Of a stretch of DNA of 64,000 nt, positions 38,742 to 46,515 are shown one piece after another; position 1 is the first letter of the stretch; every line of letters begins with the position of its first letter. Both the position numbers and the translations under genes were made by a program. Under the pieces are notes generated by a model that was given only the letters and a program-made list of their open reading frames with translations, did no database searches and had not been told where the DNA came from. The stretch is taken from positions 62,001-126,000 of the forward strand of contig NZ_JAINVG010000005.1 of the NCBI RefSeq assembly GCF_020400725.1. Direction: 5' to 3'. The DNA is from Streptomyces sp. NK15101 (GTDB lineage: Bacteria; Actinomycetota; Actinomycetes; Streptomycetales; Streptomycetaceae).

Positions 38742-40165
38742 TTGCCCTCCCCCTCACCGGCGCCCGGCGCCGGGACCGGTGCGACCGCGAAGGCCGTCGC
38801 GCCGCGGGGCTCGGGGGTGCTGCGCAGGGCCTGTTCGGTGGTGTACGCGCGCAGGTAGCCGACGACCGTGTTGAGGACGGCGACCAGCGGCACGGCGACG
38901 ACGGCGCCGCCGATCCCGGCGGTGAGGCCGCCGGCGGCGACGGCGAGGACGACGGCGAGGGGGTGGACGCGGACGGCCCTGCCGAGGATGAACGGCTGGA
39001 GGACGTGACCCTCGATCTGCTGCACGGCGAGCACGACGACGAGCACCATGAGGGCGGTGAACACGCCGTTGGTGACGAGGGCGACGACGCAGGCGAGGGC
39101 TCCGGAGATGACCGCGCCGACCAGCGGGATGAAGGCGAAGAGGAAGATGAAGACGGCGAGCGGGACGGCCATCGGGACTTCCAGGAACCAGAGTCCGAGG
39201 CCGATGAAGACGGCGTCGATGAGGGCGACGAGGACGGTGCCGCGGACGTAGGCGGTGAGGGTGCGCCAGGCGCGCGGTCCCGCGCCGGCGACGCCGGGCC
39301 GGGCCTGGGCGGGCACCAGCTTGAGCGTCCACTCCCAGACCTTCTTCCCGTCGTAGAGCAGGAAGAGGGTGCAGAACATGGCCAGCAGGATGCCGGTCAT
39401 GGCCTCCACGATGACGGTGACGCCCTGGAGTCCGGCGGAGGTGATCTGCTCGGCGTTGGCGCCGATGGCCTCGCTGAGGTTCTTGGCGATGTCGTTGATC
39501 TGCTGCTCGGTGACGTGGAACGGGCTGTCGAGCAGCCAGTGCTTGAGTTCCTCGATGCCGTCCTTGATGCGGTCGGACAGGTTGTCGACGTTGTCCATCA
39601 CCTGCCAGACCACGAACCAGCCGACCAGCCCCATGACGACGAAGCCGGACACGGCGGTGACGGCGGTGGCGAGGCCGCGGGGCAGGCCCTTGCGGCGCAG
39701 CATGGCGACGGTGGGCTGGAGCAGGGCGGTGACGAGGAGCGCGGCGACGAAGGCGAGGACGACCAGCTGCACGGAGCTGATCACCTTCATCAGCACCCAG
39801 ACGGTGCCGGCGAGGACGAGCAGCCGCCAGCCCGCCTCGGCGGCCACGCGCATGCCCCAGGGGATGGCGGCGACGGGGTCGGGGCGCGCGGCGACGGCCG
39901 GCGCGTACGAGGGAGGCGCGGGGACGGAGCGCTCCGGCTCGGTGGCGGCCTCCGGGTCCGGGAGGGGCGCGGCGGTGTCCGGGTCGACGTCCGGCGGCGT
40001 GGGGACGGCCGGGCCGGGGGTCTCGGGGCGGGCGTCGCGAGGGGTGCCGTACGGCGGTCCGAGCGGATCGTCCCGTTCCGCCTCGGCCCGGCGCTCGTCG
40101 AGGCGTTCACCCACGCGACTCAGGCTCTCGCCCAGCCGGCTCAGCCATCCTGGCACTCTGGACAT
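38738..40165 (-). CDS. AI-2E family (DUF20/PerM) membrane transporter
   Basis: The 475-residue protein has a disordered acidic and Pro-rich N-terminus of about 105 residues, then the seven to eight helices of the AI-2E exporter-like family. Recognisable parts are VLAFVAALLVTALLQPTVAML, LRRKGLPRGLATAVTAV and FLFAFIPLVGAVISGALACV, with QQIEGHVLQPFILGRAVRVH as the family's best-known motif. Members have been linked to autoinducer or ion export, mostly by weak evidence. The neighbouring membrane protein overlaps its stop. A hairpin lies upstream, belonging to neither start. Confidence 0.9.
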   Translation of the reverse strand: MSRVPGWLSRLGESLSRVGERLDERRAEAERDDPLGPPYGTPRDARPETPGPAVPTPPDVDPDTAAPLPDPEAATEPERSVPAPPSYAPAVAARPDPVAAIPWGMRVAAEAGWRLLVLAGTVWVLMKVISSVQLVVLAFVAALLVTALLQPTVAMLRRKGLPRGLATAVTAVSGFVVMGLVGWFVVWQVMDNVDNLSDRIKDGIEELKHWLLDSPFHVTEQQINDIAKNLSEAIGANAEQITSAGLQGVTVIVEAMTGILLAMFCTLFLLYDGKKVWEWTLKLVPAQARPGVAGAGPRAWRTLTAYVRGTVLVALIDAVFIGLGLWFLEVPMAVPLAVFIFLFAFIPLVGAVISGALACVVALVTNGVFTALMVLVVVLAVQQIEGHVLQPFILGRAVRVHPLAVVLAVAAGGLTAGIGGAVVAVPLVAVLNTVVGYLRAYTTEQALRSTPEPRGATAFAVAPVPAPGAGEGEGK

Positions 40166-40241
40166 CTCTTCCCTCTCCCCCCGCCGATTCTTCCCCGCTC
40201 GCTCCTCCGGGAGCCCGTGGGGCCTTCGAACCTACACGCAA

Positions 40242-40274
40242 GAAGCCCCTCACCTTAGGACGGTGAGGGGCTTC
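40242..40274. terminator. Hairpin terminator after the SLT gene
   Basis: GAAGCCCCTCACC and its perfect 13-base complement flank a seven-base loop. It lies between the end of the SLT gene and the start of the AI-2E family gene on the same strand. Confidence 0.82.
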
Positions 40275-40329
40275 CGGAGGTTGAGCGGGCCGGCATCGGG
40301 TCCGGGGACCGTCCCCGACGCGGCGCGGC

Positions 40330-41040
40330 CTAGTACCAGTGGTTGGCCTGCCAGAACGACCAGGCGCCACACGGGCTGCCGTAGCGGCTGTCCATATAGT
40401 TGAGGCCCCACTTGATCTGGGTGGCGGGGTTGGTCTGCCAGTCGGCGCCGGCCGAGGCCATCTTGTAGCCCGGCAGGGCCTGCACGAGACCGTAGGCACC
40501 CGAAGACGGGTTCACCGCGCGGTAGTTCCAGCCGGACTCGTGGTCCACGATGTTGCTGAAGCACGAGAACTGGTCGGCCGACATCATCTGCCGGGCCATC
40601 GCCTGGACCTCGGCGATGCTGTAGGAGCCCTGCGCGGCGAAGGACGAGGCGCTGCGGATGGAGGACCGGCTGGCGCGCTCCTCGGCCTCCTTGCGCTCCT
40701 GCTCGGCCTTGGCCTCGGCGGCGGCCTTGTCGGCGGCCTCCTTCTTCGCCTCGGCGTCCTTGGCGGCGCGGATGCGTGCCGACTCCTCCGCGGACTTCTT
40801 CGCGGCGGCGTCGGCGGCGGCGGCCTGGACGTCGGCCTGCTCCGAGAGGGACGAGACCTGTACCTGGGCCTGCTCGCCCGCGGGGATGTCCGCGAGCAGC
40901 GTGGTGTCGGCCGCGGTGGCCTCGAAGTTGTCGTCCGAGGGCTGAGCGGCGTTGCCCGAGGCGACACCGGCGATGGCGCCGACAGTGGTGACCGCAGTGG
41001 CCGAAGCCACCGCGAATCCCCGGACCGAGATCCGGCTCAC
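40330..41040 (-). CDS. Secreted transglycosylase SLT-like protein with coiled coil
   Basis: The 236-residue protein starts at GTG 41040, with GAAGGA seven bases upstream. A signal peptide (residues 1-31, to SGNAAQ) is followed by an Ala/Lys/Glu coiled coil (about 60-135). The C-terminal domain resembles the lytic transglycosylase/lysozyme-like fold of Streptomyces: NIVDHESGWNYRAVNPSSGA carries the likely catalytic Glu, then GLVQALPGYKMASAG and IKWGLNYMDSRYGSPCGAW. It should act on peptidoglycan outside the cell. A long upstream leader of over 200 bases with a paired structure precedes it. Confidence 0.88.
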   Translation of the reverse strand: MSRISVRGFAVASATAVTTVGAIAGVASGNAAQPSDDNFEATAADTTLLADIPAGEQAQVQVSSLSEQADVQAAAADAAAKKSAEESARIRAAKDAEAKKEAADKAAAEAKAEQERKEAEERASRSSIRSASSFAAQGSYSIAEVQAMARQMMSADQFSCFSNIVDHESGWNYRAVNPSSGAYGLVQALPGYKMASAGADWQTNPATQIKWGLNYMDSRYGSPCGAWSFWQANHWY

Positions 41041-41154
41041 ACGGTTTCCTTCCAGCACGCCCGCACAGGTGACCACGCGGGCGAAATCTTGCCCCTGGCA
41101 CTGGTCTCCGACGTACGGGGTCACAGAAGACACGGGCCCGTGGTGCTGTGGGCG

Positions 41155-41223
41155 GCATACGGCGACGGCTGTGGAGTTGTGTGGTGCGGTGCGCACCCCC
41201 GAGGGTGCACGTGTGCCGTATGC
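41155..41223 (-). promoter_or_regulatory. Structured 5' leader of the SLT gene
   Basis: GCATACGGC (41155-41163) and GCCGTATGC (41215-41223) can form a nine-base stem that encloses an inner hairpin with GGGTGCAC and GTGCGCACCC arms (41189-41210). The element lies 115 bases ahead of the start on the minus strand. It does not show the conserved sequence blocks of the c-di-AMP riboswitch known from other Streptomyces hydrolase genes. It may be a different RNA switch or an operator. Confidence 0.4.
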
Positions 41224-41283
41224 GGGGCCTGACGGAAGCAAGACTCTGCCGGACGACGACACCGCAAGGCAATTCCGTGTTGC

Positions 41284-41299
41284 GTGTGAAAGCTCACAC
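41284..41299. promoter_or_regulatory. Inverted repeat upstream of the SLT gene
   Basis: GTGTGA and TCACAC arms are separated by AAGC. The half-sites resemble those of Crp-family operators, but the spacer is two bases shorter than the E. coli form. It is about 245 bases from the SLT start, where a promoter for the long leader could lie. I see nothing else in 41300-41417. Confidence 0.4.
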
Positions 41300-41417
41300 C
41301 TGGGTGGACGCACGGGATTTGGCGGATACGGGCGACAGCACGGCGCCGCCCGGCTAAGCTCCTGCGCTCTGCCGGGCGGCGCCAACTGCCTTACCCGTAT
41401 GAACGGGTGCGAATCGG

Positions 41418-42743
41418 TCAGATCTGAACGTCCTCCAGCATCTCGGTCACGAGCGCGGCGATCGGGGAGCGCTCGGAGCGGGTGAGGGTGACGTGGGCGA
41501 AGAGCGGATGCCCCTTCAGTTTCTCGATCACGGCGACGACTCCGTCGTACCGGCCGACCCGGAGGTTGTCGCGCTGGGCGACGTCATGGGTCAGCACGAC
41601 CCGCGAATTCGCCCCGATACGGGACAGAACGGTCAACAGGACGTTCCGCTCCAGGGACTGGGCCTCGTCCACGATGACGAAGGCGTCGTGGAGGGAGCGG
41701 CCCCGGATGTGGGTGAGCGGCAGGACCTCCAGCATCCCGCGGCCGAGCACCTCCTCGATGACCTCCCGGCCCGCGACCGAGGACAGCGTGTCGAAGACGG
41801 CCTGCGCCCACGGGCTCATCTTCTCGGCCTCGCTGCCCGGCAGGTACCCGAGCTCCTGGCCGCCGACCGCGTACAGCGGACGGAAGACCATCACCTTCTG
41901 GTGCTGACGGCGCTCCAGGACGGCCTCCAGGCCCGCGCAGAGCGCGAGCGCGGACTTGCCGGTGCCGGCCCGGCCGCCCATGGAGATGATGCCGACGTCC
42001 GGGTCGAGCAGCAGGTCGAGCGCGATCCGCTGCTCGGCGCTGCGGCCGCGGAGCCCGAAGGCCTCCCGGTCGCCGCGGACGAGCCGCACGTTCCCCTCGG
42101 CGGTCACCCGGCCGAGCGCCTTGCCGCGCTCGGACTGGAGCACCAGGCCCGTGTGGACCGGAAGCTCGGTGGCCTCCGGCACGTACAGCGAGTCCTGGTC
42201 GTAGAGCAGGTCCACCTGCTCCCCGGAGAGGGCCAGCTCGGACATCCCGGTCCAGCCGTTGGCGTCCGTGATGGCGAGTTCGGCGCGGTACTCCTCGGCG
42301 AGGAGCCCGACCGAGGAGGCCTTGATGCGCAGCGGCAGGTCCTTGGAGACGACCGTGACGTCGTACCCCTCCGCCTGGAGGTTGCGCGCGACCGCGAGGA
42401 TCCGTGAGTCGTTGTCCCCCGACCTGTAGCCGGCGGGCAGGACGCCGGTGTCGGAGTGGTTGAGTTCGACACGCAGGGTGCCGCCCAGGTCCCCGATGGG
42501 GAGCGGGGCGTCGAGGCGTCCGAACCGGACCCGGAAGTCGTCGAGCAGGCGCAGCGCCTGCCGGGCGAAGTAGCCGAGTTCGGGGTGGTGCCGCTTGGCC
42601 TCCAGCTCCGTCACCACGACGATCGGGAGCACCACCTCGTGCTCCTCGAAGCGCGAGACGGCGTTGGGGTCGGCCAGCAGGACGCTGGTGTCGAGAACAT
42701 AGGTGCGCCGGTCGGAAAGGCGGCGCTTCGTGCTGGTCACCAC
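41418..42743 (-). CDS. phoH: PhoH-family protein with PIN domain (PhoH2)
   Basis: The 441-residue protein has the PhoH2 layout. A PIN-domain RNase occupies about residues 12-140 ([20 protein letters not shown], then [14 protein letters not shown] with its acidic residues). The PhoH ATPase follows (about 230-441), with P-loop [11 protein letters not shown] and Walker [15 protein letters not shown] helicase/RNase activity has been shown for mycobacterial PhoH2. The gene stands alone here; no small antitoxin-like ORF is visible upstream. GTG 42743 is followed by a second GTG, and no strong ribosome site precedes either. Confidence 0.93.
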   Translation of the reverse strand: MVTSTKRRLSDRRTYVLDTSVLLADPNAVSRFEEHEVVLPIVVVTELEAKRHHPELGYFARQALRLLDDFRVRFGRLDAPLPIGDLGGTLRVELNHSDTGVLPAGYRSGDNDSRILAVARNLQAEGYDVTVVSKDLPLRIKASSVGLLAEEYRAELAITDANGWTGMSELALSGEQVDLLYDQDSLYVPEATELPVHTGLVLQSERGKALGRVTAEGNVRLVRGDREAFGLRGRSAEQRIALDLLLDPDVGIISMGGRAGTGKSALALCAGLEAVLERRQHQKVMVFRPLYAVGGQELGYLPGSEAEKMSPWAQAVFDTLSSVAGREVIEEVLGRGMLEVLPLTHIRGRSLHDAFVIVDEAQSLERNVLLTVLSRIGANSRVVLTHDVAQRDNLRVGRYDGVVAVIEKLKGHPLFAHVTLTRSERSPIAALVTEMLEDVQI

Positions 42744-42967
42744 GGAAGGACAGACCCCCTCTGAAGACCCCTGTGAGGTCGGGGTGCGACGGAACCGGTG
42801 TCGCTGCGGAATGGGACCGGGCTCAGGCCGCCATGCGCGGGCCGAACCACGGCCCTCCGCTTCTCCCGTGCTTGTCCCGCACGGTCGTCCTGGTGCAAGG
42901 GGCCTCCCGGGTGGCGGTCTCCGTGCCGCTCACTTCACCAGGGATATGCCCTCGAACGACCACTGCC

Positions 42968-42979
42968 ATGCCATGGCAT
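42968..42979. promoter_or_regulatory. Perfect 12-base palindrome between phoH and the prenyltransferase gene
   Basis: ATGCCATGGCAT sits in the 296-base gap upstream of phoH. It is a candidate operator for phoH, but it is 225 bases from the phoH start. Apart from this palindrome I see no other element in 42744-43039. Confidence 0.35.
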
Positions 42980-43039
42980 ATGACGACGTATTCATGAACA
43001 CCAGGTGATCGGTTCCGACCGGGGGTGATCGGCAGGGGC

Positions 43040-43801
43040 TCAGGTGCCGTAGCGCCGGTGCCGGGCCGCGTAGTCCCGCAGCGCGCGCAGGAAGTCGACC
43101 TTCCGGAAGGCCGGCCAGTGGACCTCGCAGAAGTAGTACTCGGAGTGGGCGCTCTGCCACAGCATGAAACCGGACAGCCGCTGCTCGCCGCTGGTCCGGA
43201 TCACCAGGTCCGGATCGGGCTGACCGCGCGTGTACAGGTGCTCCGAGATGTGCTCGACGTCGACGATCTCGGCGAGCTCCTCGAAGCTCGTCCCCCGCTC
43301 CGCGTGCTCCAGGAGCAGCGAGCGGACCGCGTCCGCGATCTCCTGGCGCCCGCCGTAGCCCACCGCGACGTTCACGAGTATCCCCGTGTTGTCGTGGGTG
43401 GCCTCCTCGGCCTCCTTCAGCACCGTCTGGGTGCGGGCGGGCAGCAGGTCCATCGTGCCGACGTGGTGGACCCGCCAGCGGCCGTCGGCGGCCAGCGCGC
43501 GCACGGCGTTCTCGATGATGCCGAGCAGCGGGACGAGCTGTTCCTCGGGGCGGTTCAGGTTGTCCGTGGAGAGCATCCAGAGCGTGACGACCTCGACGTC
43601 CGTCTCGGCACACCAGCCGAGCAGCTCCTGGATCTTGTCCGCGCCGGCCTTGTGTCCCTGCTCGGGGGTCCCGCCGGACGCCTTGGCCCAGCGACGGTTC
43701 CCGTCGAGGATGACGCCGATGTGCTTGGGCACCTGGGTGTGGTCGAGGCGGCCTTCCACCCGGCGTGCGTAGAGCCCGTACACCAGGTCGCGCAGGTTCA
43801 C
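43040..43801 (-). CDS. uppS: Isoprenyl diphosphate synthase, cis-type (UppS family)
   Basis: The 253-residue enzyme condenses IPP onto an allylic diphosphate in cis configuration to make the polyprenyl carrier for cell-wall precursors. The signature HIGVILDGNRRWAKA contains the catalytic D33. TLWMLSTDNLNRP follows, and the C-terminal RTSGEQRLSGFMLWQSAHSE binds IPP and metal. Streptomyces usually has two such genes, and the chain length made by this one cannot be told. GTG 43801 has GGAGGGG nine bases upstream. It diverges from the aldo-keto reductase gene. Confidence 0.93.
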   Translation of the reverse strand: MNLRDLVYGLYARRVEGRLDHTQVPKHIGVILDGNRRWAKASGGTPEQGHKAGADKIQELLGWCAETDVEVVTLWMLSTDNLNRPEEQLVPLLGIIENAVRALAADGRWRVHHVGTMDLLPARTQTVLKEAEEATHDNTGILVNVAVGYGGRQEIADAVRSLLLEHAERGTSFEELAEIVDVEHISEHLYTRGQPDPDLVIRTSGEQRLSGFMLWQSAHSEYYFCEVHWPAFRKVDFLRALRDYAARHRRYGT

Positions 43802-43911
43802 TGTTCTTTACCCCTCCATGCAGTGTCGGCCCCCGAAGCCGCCACACTACTGCGGACGGGCGACGGGCTCCCAGCCCGGGACTGTCACAAGTCCGTGATA
43901 AGCAGAGATAC

Positions 43912-44949
43912 GTGACTGATTCCCCCTTGTACCGCGCCGCCGACGAGCGCTACGACTCCATGGAGTACCGGCGCACCGGGCGCAGCGGACTGAAGCTCCC
44001 CGCCGTCTCGCTCGGCCTCTGGCACAACTTCGGCGACGACCGCACGCTCGACTCGCAGCGGGCGATCCTGCGCCGCGCCTTCGACCTCGGCGTCACCCAC
44101 TTCGACCTGGCCAACAACTACGGGCCGCCCCCCGGCTCCGCCGAGCTGAACTTCGGCAAGATCTTCGCCCAGGACTTCGCGCCCTACCGGGACGAGCTGA
44201 TCGTCTCGACCAAGGCCGGGTACCTGATGCACCCCGGCCCGTACGGCGAGTGGGGCTCCCGCAAGTACCTGCTGTCCTCGCTCGACGCCTCCCTGAACCG
44301 GATGGGCCTCGACTACGTCGACATCTTCTACTCGCACCGCTTCGACCCGCACACCCCGCTGGAGGAGACGATGGGGGCCCTCGCCTCCGCCGTCCAGCAG
44401 GGCAAGGCGCTGTACGTCGGCGTCTCCTCGTACAACAGCGAGCAGACCGCCGAGGCCGCGCGGATCCTCAAGGAGATGGGCGTCCCGGCGCTCATCCACC
44501 AGCCCTCGTACTCCATGATCAACCGGTGGACCGAGGAGGACGGCCTCCTCGACACCCTGGAGGCGGCCGGCATGGGCTGCATCTCCTTCGTCCCGCTCGC
44601 GCAGGGCCTGCTCACCAACAAGTACCTGAAGGGCATCCCGGAGGGCTCGCGGGCCACCCAGGGCAAGTCCCTCGACCCGAACCTGCTCTCCGACGAGGTG
44701 CTGCGGCGCCTGCACGGCCTCGCCGGCATCGCCGAGCGGCGCGGGCAGTCCCTCGCCCAGCTGGCGCTGTCGTGGGTGCTGCGGGACGAGCGGATGACCT
44801 CGGCGCTGATCGGCGCGTCCAGCGTCGCCCAGCTGGAGGAGAACGTGGCGGCGCTCGCGGGCGCGCCGCTGACGGACGAGGAGCTCGAGGAGATCGACTC
44901 GTTCGCGGTGGACACCGCCGGCACGAACATCTGGGCCGGCCGCGGCTGA
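43912..44949 (+). CDS. Aldo-keto reductase (YghZ/GAP reductase type)
   Basis: The 345-residue NADPH-dependent oxidoreductase has a TIM-barrel with the AKR tetrad: D in FDLANNYGPPPGSAE, Y in NNYGPP, K in VSTKAGYLM and H in FYSHRFDPHTP. The text MEYRRTGRSGLKLPAVSLGL and NFGDDRTLDSQR is typical of the AKR14/YghZ group, which reduces L-glyceraldehyde 3-phosphate and other aldehydes. I prefer GTG 43912 (VTDSPLYRAADERYDSMEYR), the usual start of close relatives, over the internal ATG at 43960. No ribosome site is clear, so the gene may be leaderless. Confidence 0.9.
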   Translation: MTDSPLYRAADERYDSMEYRRTGRSGLKLPAVSLGLWHNFGDDRTLDSQRAILRRAFDLGVTHFDLANNYGPPPGSAELNFGKIFAQDFAPYRDELIVSTKAGYLMHPGPYGEWGSRKYLLSSLDASLNRMGLDYVDIFYSHRFDPHTPLEETMGALASAVQQGKALYVGVSSYNSEQTAEAARILKEMGVPALIHQPSYSMINRWTEEDGLLDTLEAAGMGCISFVPLAQGLLTNKYLKGIPEGSRATQGKSLDPNLLSDEVLRRLHGLAGIAERRGQSLAQLALSWVLRDERMTSALIGASSVAQLEENVAALAGAPLTDEELEEIDSFAVDTAGTNIWAGRG

Positions 44950-44991
44950 CGGCCCCGCCGGCACCCCGCCCCGGTCCCGACGGGCCCCGGG

Positions 44992-45066
44992 GCAAGAAAA
45001 ACGGGCCGGTCCGTGGGGGGGATACGGACCGGCCCGAGGGGGGGTTTCCACCATAACCCTTCGATA
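44992..45066 (-). ncRNA. Candidate 6C-type small RNA
   Basis: Read on the minus strand, the segment has two runs of seven C. The second run is in the loop of a 13-base-pair hairpin (arms CGGGCCGGTCCGT and its complement at 45002-45036). TTTTTCTT follows the hairpin, as a terminator should. The first run follows GGGTTATGGTGGAAA, and the -10-like GGACTAT lies just upstream. Two C-runs in hairpin loops plus a terminator are the hallmark of the actinobacterial 6C RNA. In mycobacteria, as I recall, that RNA lies beside a tad-type gene; here a prepilin peptidase gene lies 290 bases away. The RNA ends are estimated. Confidence 0.6.
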
Positions 45067-45356
45067 GTCCTCTTGCGCGCCACGTACGCCGAACGAACCG
45101 CGTCGGATTCGCCGGAACCCAAGCGGCACAAGGGCTCCGAGGCCCTGTGGCGGGTTTGCGCCCCGGCGTGGCGGCGGGGTTCCGTCCCTCCCAAGAGGGA
45201 CCGGCCGGCACGGGCACGGCGTTGACGCGGCGGAGCACCCGGAGGGCTTTCCGGCAGGTCAGCCCCGCTTAGCCGAGGCGGCGACGCGGTCCGGTACCGC
45301 CGGGCGACGACTCGGTGACCCTGCGTACGGGTGACGGCCCGTGCGCGGCGACGCCC
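45067..45356. other. Intergenic stretch without recognised gene
   Basis: This 290-base gap lies between the candidate 6C RNA and the stop of the prepilin peptidase gene. Open frames here are short, overlap one another and lack ribosome sites. It should contain the promoter of the small RNA; I see nothing else in it. Confidence 0.6.
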
Positions 45357-46094
45357 TCAGGGCATGGCGGTGAACGCCCCCAGGAGGAGACCGAGCAGCC
45401 CGCCCCCGAGCATGAAGGGGCCGAACGGGATCGCCGAGGAACGGTCGGCCCGCCGCAGCAGGACGGCGCCGAGGCCGTACACCGCGCCGAGGAGGAAGCC
45501 CGCGAAGGCCCCGGCGAAGAGCACGCCCCAGCCGTACCAGCCGAGGGCCGCGCCCAGCGGGACCGCCAGCTTCACGTCGCCGAAGCCGAGCCCGCCCGGG
45601 TTGATCAGGAACAGCACCAGATAGGCCCCGCCGAGGGCGAGCCCCCCGAGCAGCGCCCGCGGCCAGGACCCCGCGTCGTATGGGAGGAGCTCCGCCCCGC
45701 CGAGGAGCAGCGGGACGGCGACGGCGAGCGGCAGGGTGAGACCGTCCGGGAGCCGGTGCACGCGCGCGTCCACGCAGGCCAGGAGGACGGCGAAGGGCGC
45801 GCCGAGCAGCCAGACCGCGAGCTCGGGCCGGGGCCCGCCGGTGGCGGCGGCGAGCGCGGCACAGACCAGGGCGGTGAGCAGCGGGGCGACGAGCGGGCTC
45901 GCGGTGGTCGCGCACTCCTGCCGCCCGGGACCCCCGAGCCAGCCGCGCCCGGGACCGGCCAGGACGTGCCCGGCGGGGCAGCGGTCCCGCCACCGCTCCT
46001 CCGGCTCCACGGAGAGCCGGTACGCGGCCCGGGGCACGAGCAGCCCGACGGCGGCCCCCCACAGGGCGGCGACGGCGATCAGCGTGACGTACAC
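45357..46094 (-). CDS. Prepilin peptidase (A24 family)
   Basis: The 245-residue integral membrane aspartic protease has six or seven hydrophobic helices. The catalytic pair is the Asp in LLACVDARVHRLPDG (D109) and the Asp in GFGDVKL (D173), the GxGD motif of the family. The N-terminal methylation cysteines of Gram-negative PilD are not present in CxxC form. It should cleave the Flp pilin and the TadE/F pseudopilins encoded 5-10 kb upstream on the same strand. GTG 46094 is favoured by AGGG upstream; ATG 46136 also fits but has none. Confidence 0.9.
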   Translation of the reverse strand: MYVTLIAVAALWGAAVGLLVPRAAYRLSVEPEERWRDRCPAGHVLAGPGRGWLGGPGRQECATTASPLVAPLLTALVCAALAAATGGPRPELAVWLLGAPFAVLLACVDARVHRLPDGLTLPLAVAVPLLLGGAELLPYDAGSWPRALLGGLALGGAYLVLFLINPGGLGFGDVKLAVPLGAALGWYGWGVLFAGAFAGFLLGAVYGLGAVLLRRADRSSAIPFGPFMLGGGLLGLLLGAFTAMP

Positions 46095-46134
46095 GGACGA
46101 GACCCTAGGGCGCCGTGCCGCTACGGTCTGCCGC

Positions 46135-46515
46135 ATGGGGAAATGGGTGGACGGGACGGGGACGTTGGGGGTGGCCGCTCTGGACCTCCCGCTGGAGGTG
46201 GCGGCCTCCTACCGGGCGCGGCGGCGGGGGCTGCTCGGCCGGGACGGGATCGCGGGGGCGCTGCTCATCGTCCGGACGAACAGCGTGCACACCTTCGGCA
46301 TGCGGTTCCCGATCGACGTGGCCTACCTGGACGGCTCCTTCACGGTCCGGTCCGTGGTCACGATGCGGCCGGGGCGGCTCGGCATGATCCGGCCGCGCGG
46401 CCGGCACGTCCTGGAGGCGGAGGCGGGCGCGATGGCGGCGTGGGGCCTGGAACCGGGAGTACGCGTGCGCGTGTCCTGCGGACAGGTCACGGCGGGCCCG
46501 AACCGAGCAGGGTGA
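46135..46515 (+). CDS. DUF192 family protein
   Basis: The 126-residue protein has the DUF192 core. RARRRGLLGRDGIAGALLIV is followed by the signature VHTFGMRFPIDVAYLDG, then MRPGRLGMIRPRGRHVLEAE and GLEPGVRVRV at the end. DUF192 proteins are small beta-barrel proteins of uncertain function. ATG 46135 lies 40 bases from the start of the divergent prepilin peptidase gene; the pairing is common near Tad loci. Its last 29 bases overlap the end of the mannosyltransferase-like gene on the other strand. Confidence 0.88.
   Translation: MGKWVDGTGTLGVAALDLPLEVAASYRARRRGLLGRDGIAGALLIVRTNSVHTFGMRFPIDVAYLDGSFTVRSVVTMRPGRLGMIRPRGRHVLEAEAGAMAAWGLEPGVRVRVSCGQVTAGPNRAG

Noticed and set aside
41041..41320. c-di-AMP (ydaO) riboswitch before the SLT gene
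   Set aside because: The conserved sequence blocks of that riboswitch are not visible on the minus strand.
45002..45036. Hairpin as a simple terminator of the aldo-keto reductase gene
   Set aside because: The T-tract follows on the minus strand and the loop is a C7 run there, which fits a minus-strand small RNA better, although it may also end the plus-strand transcript.
45013..45225. 70-codon ORF downstream of the aldo-keto reductase
   Set aside because: No ribosome site, no codon bias and it begins within the hairpin.
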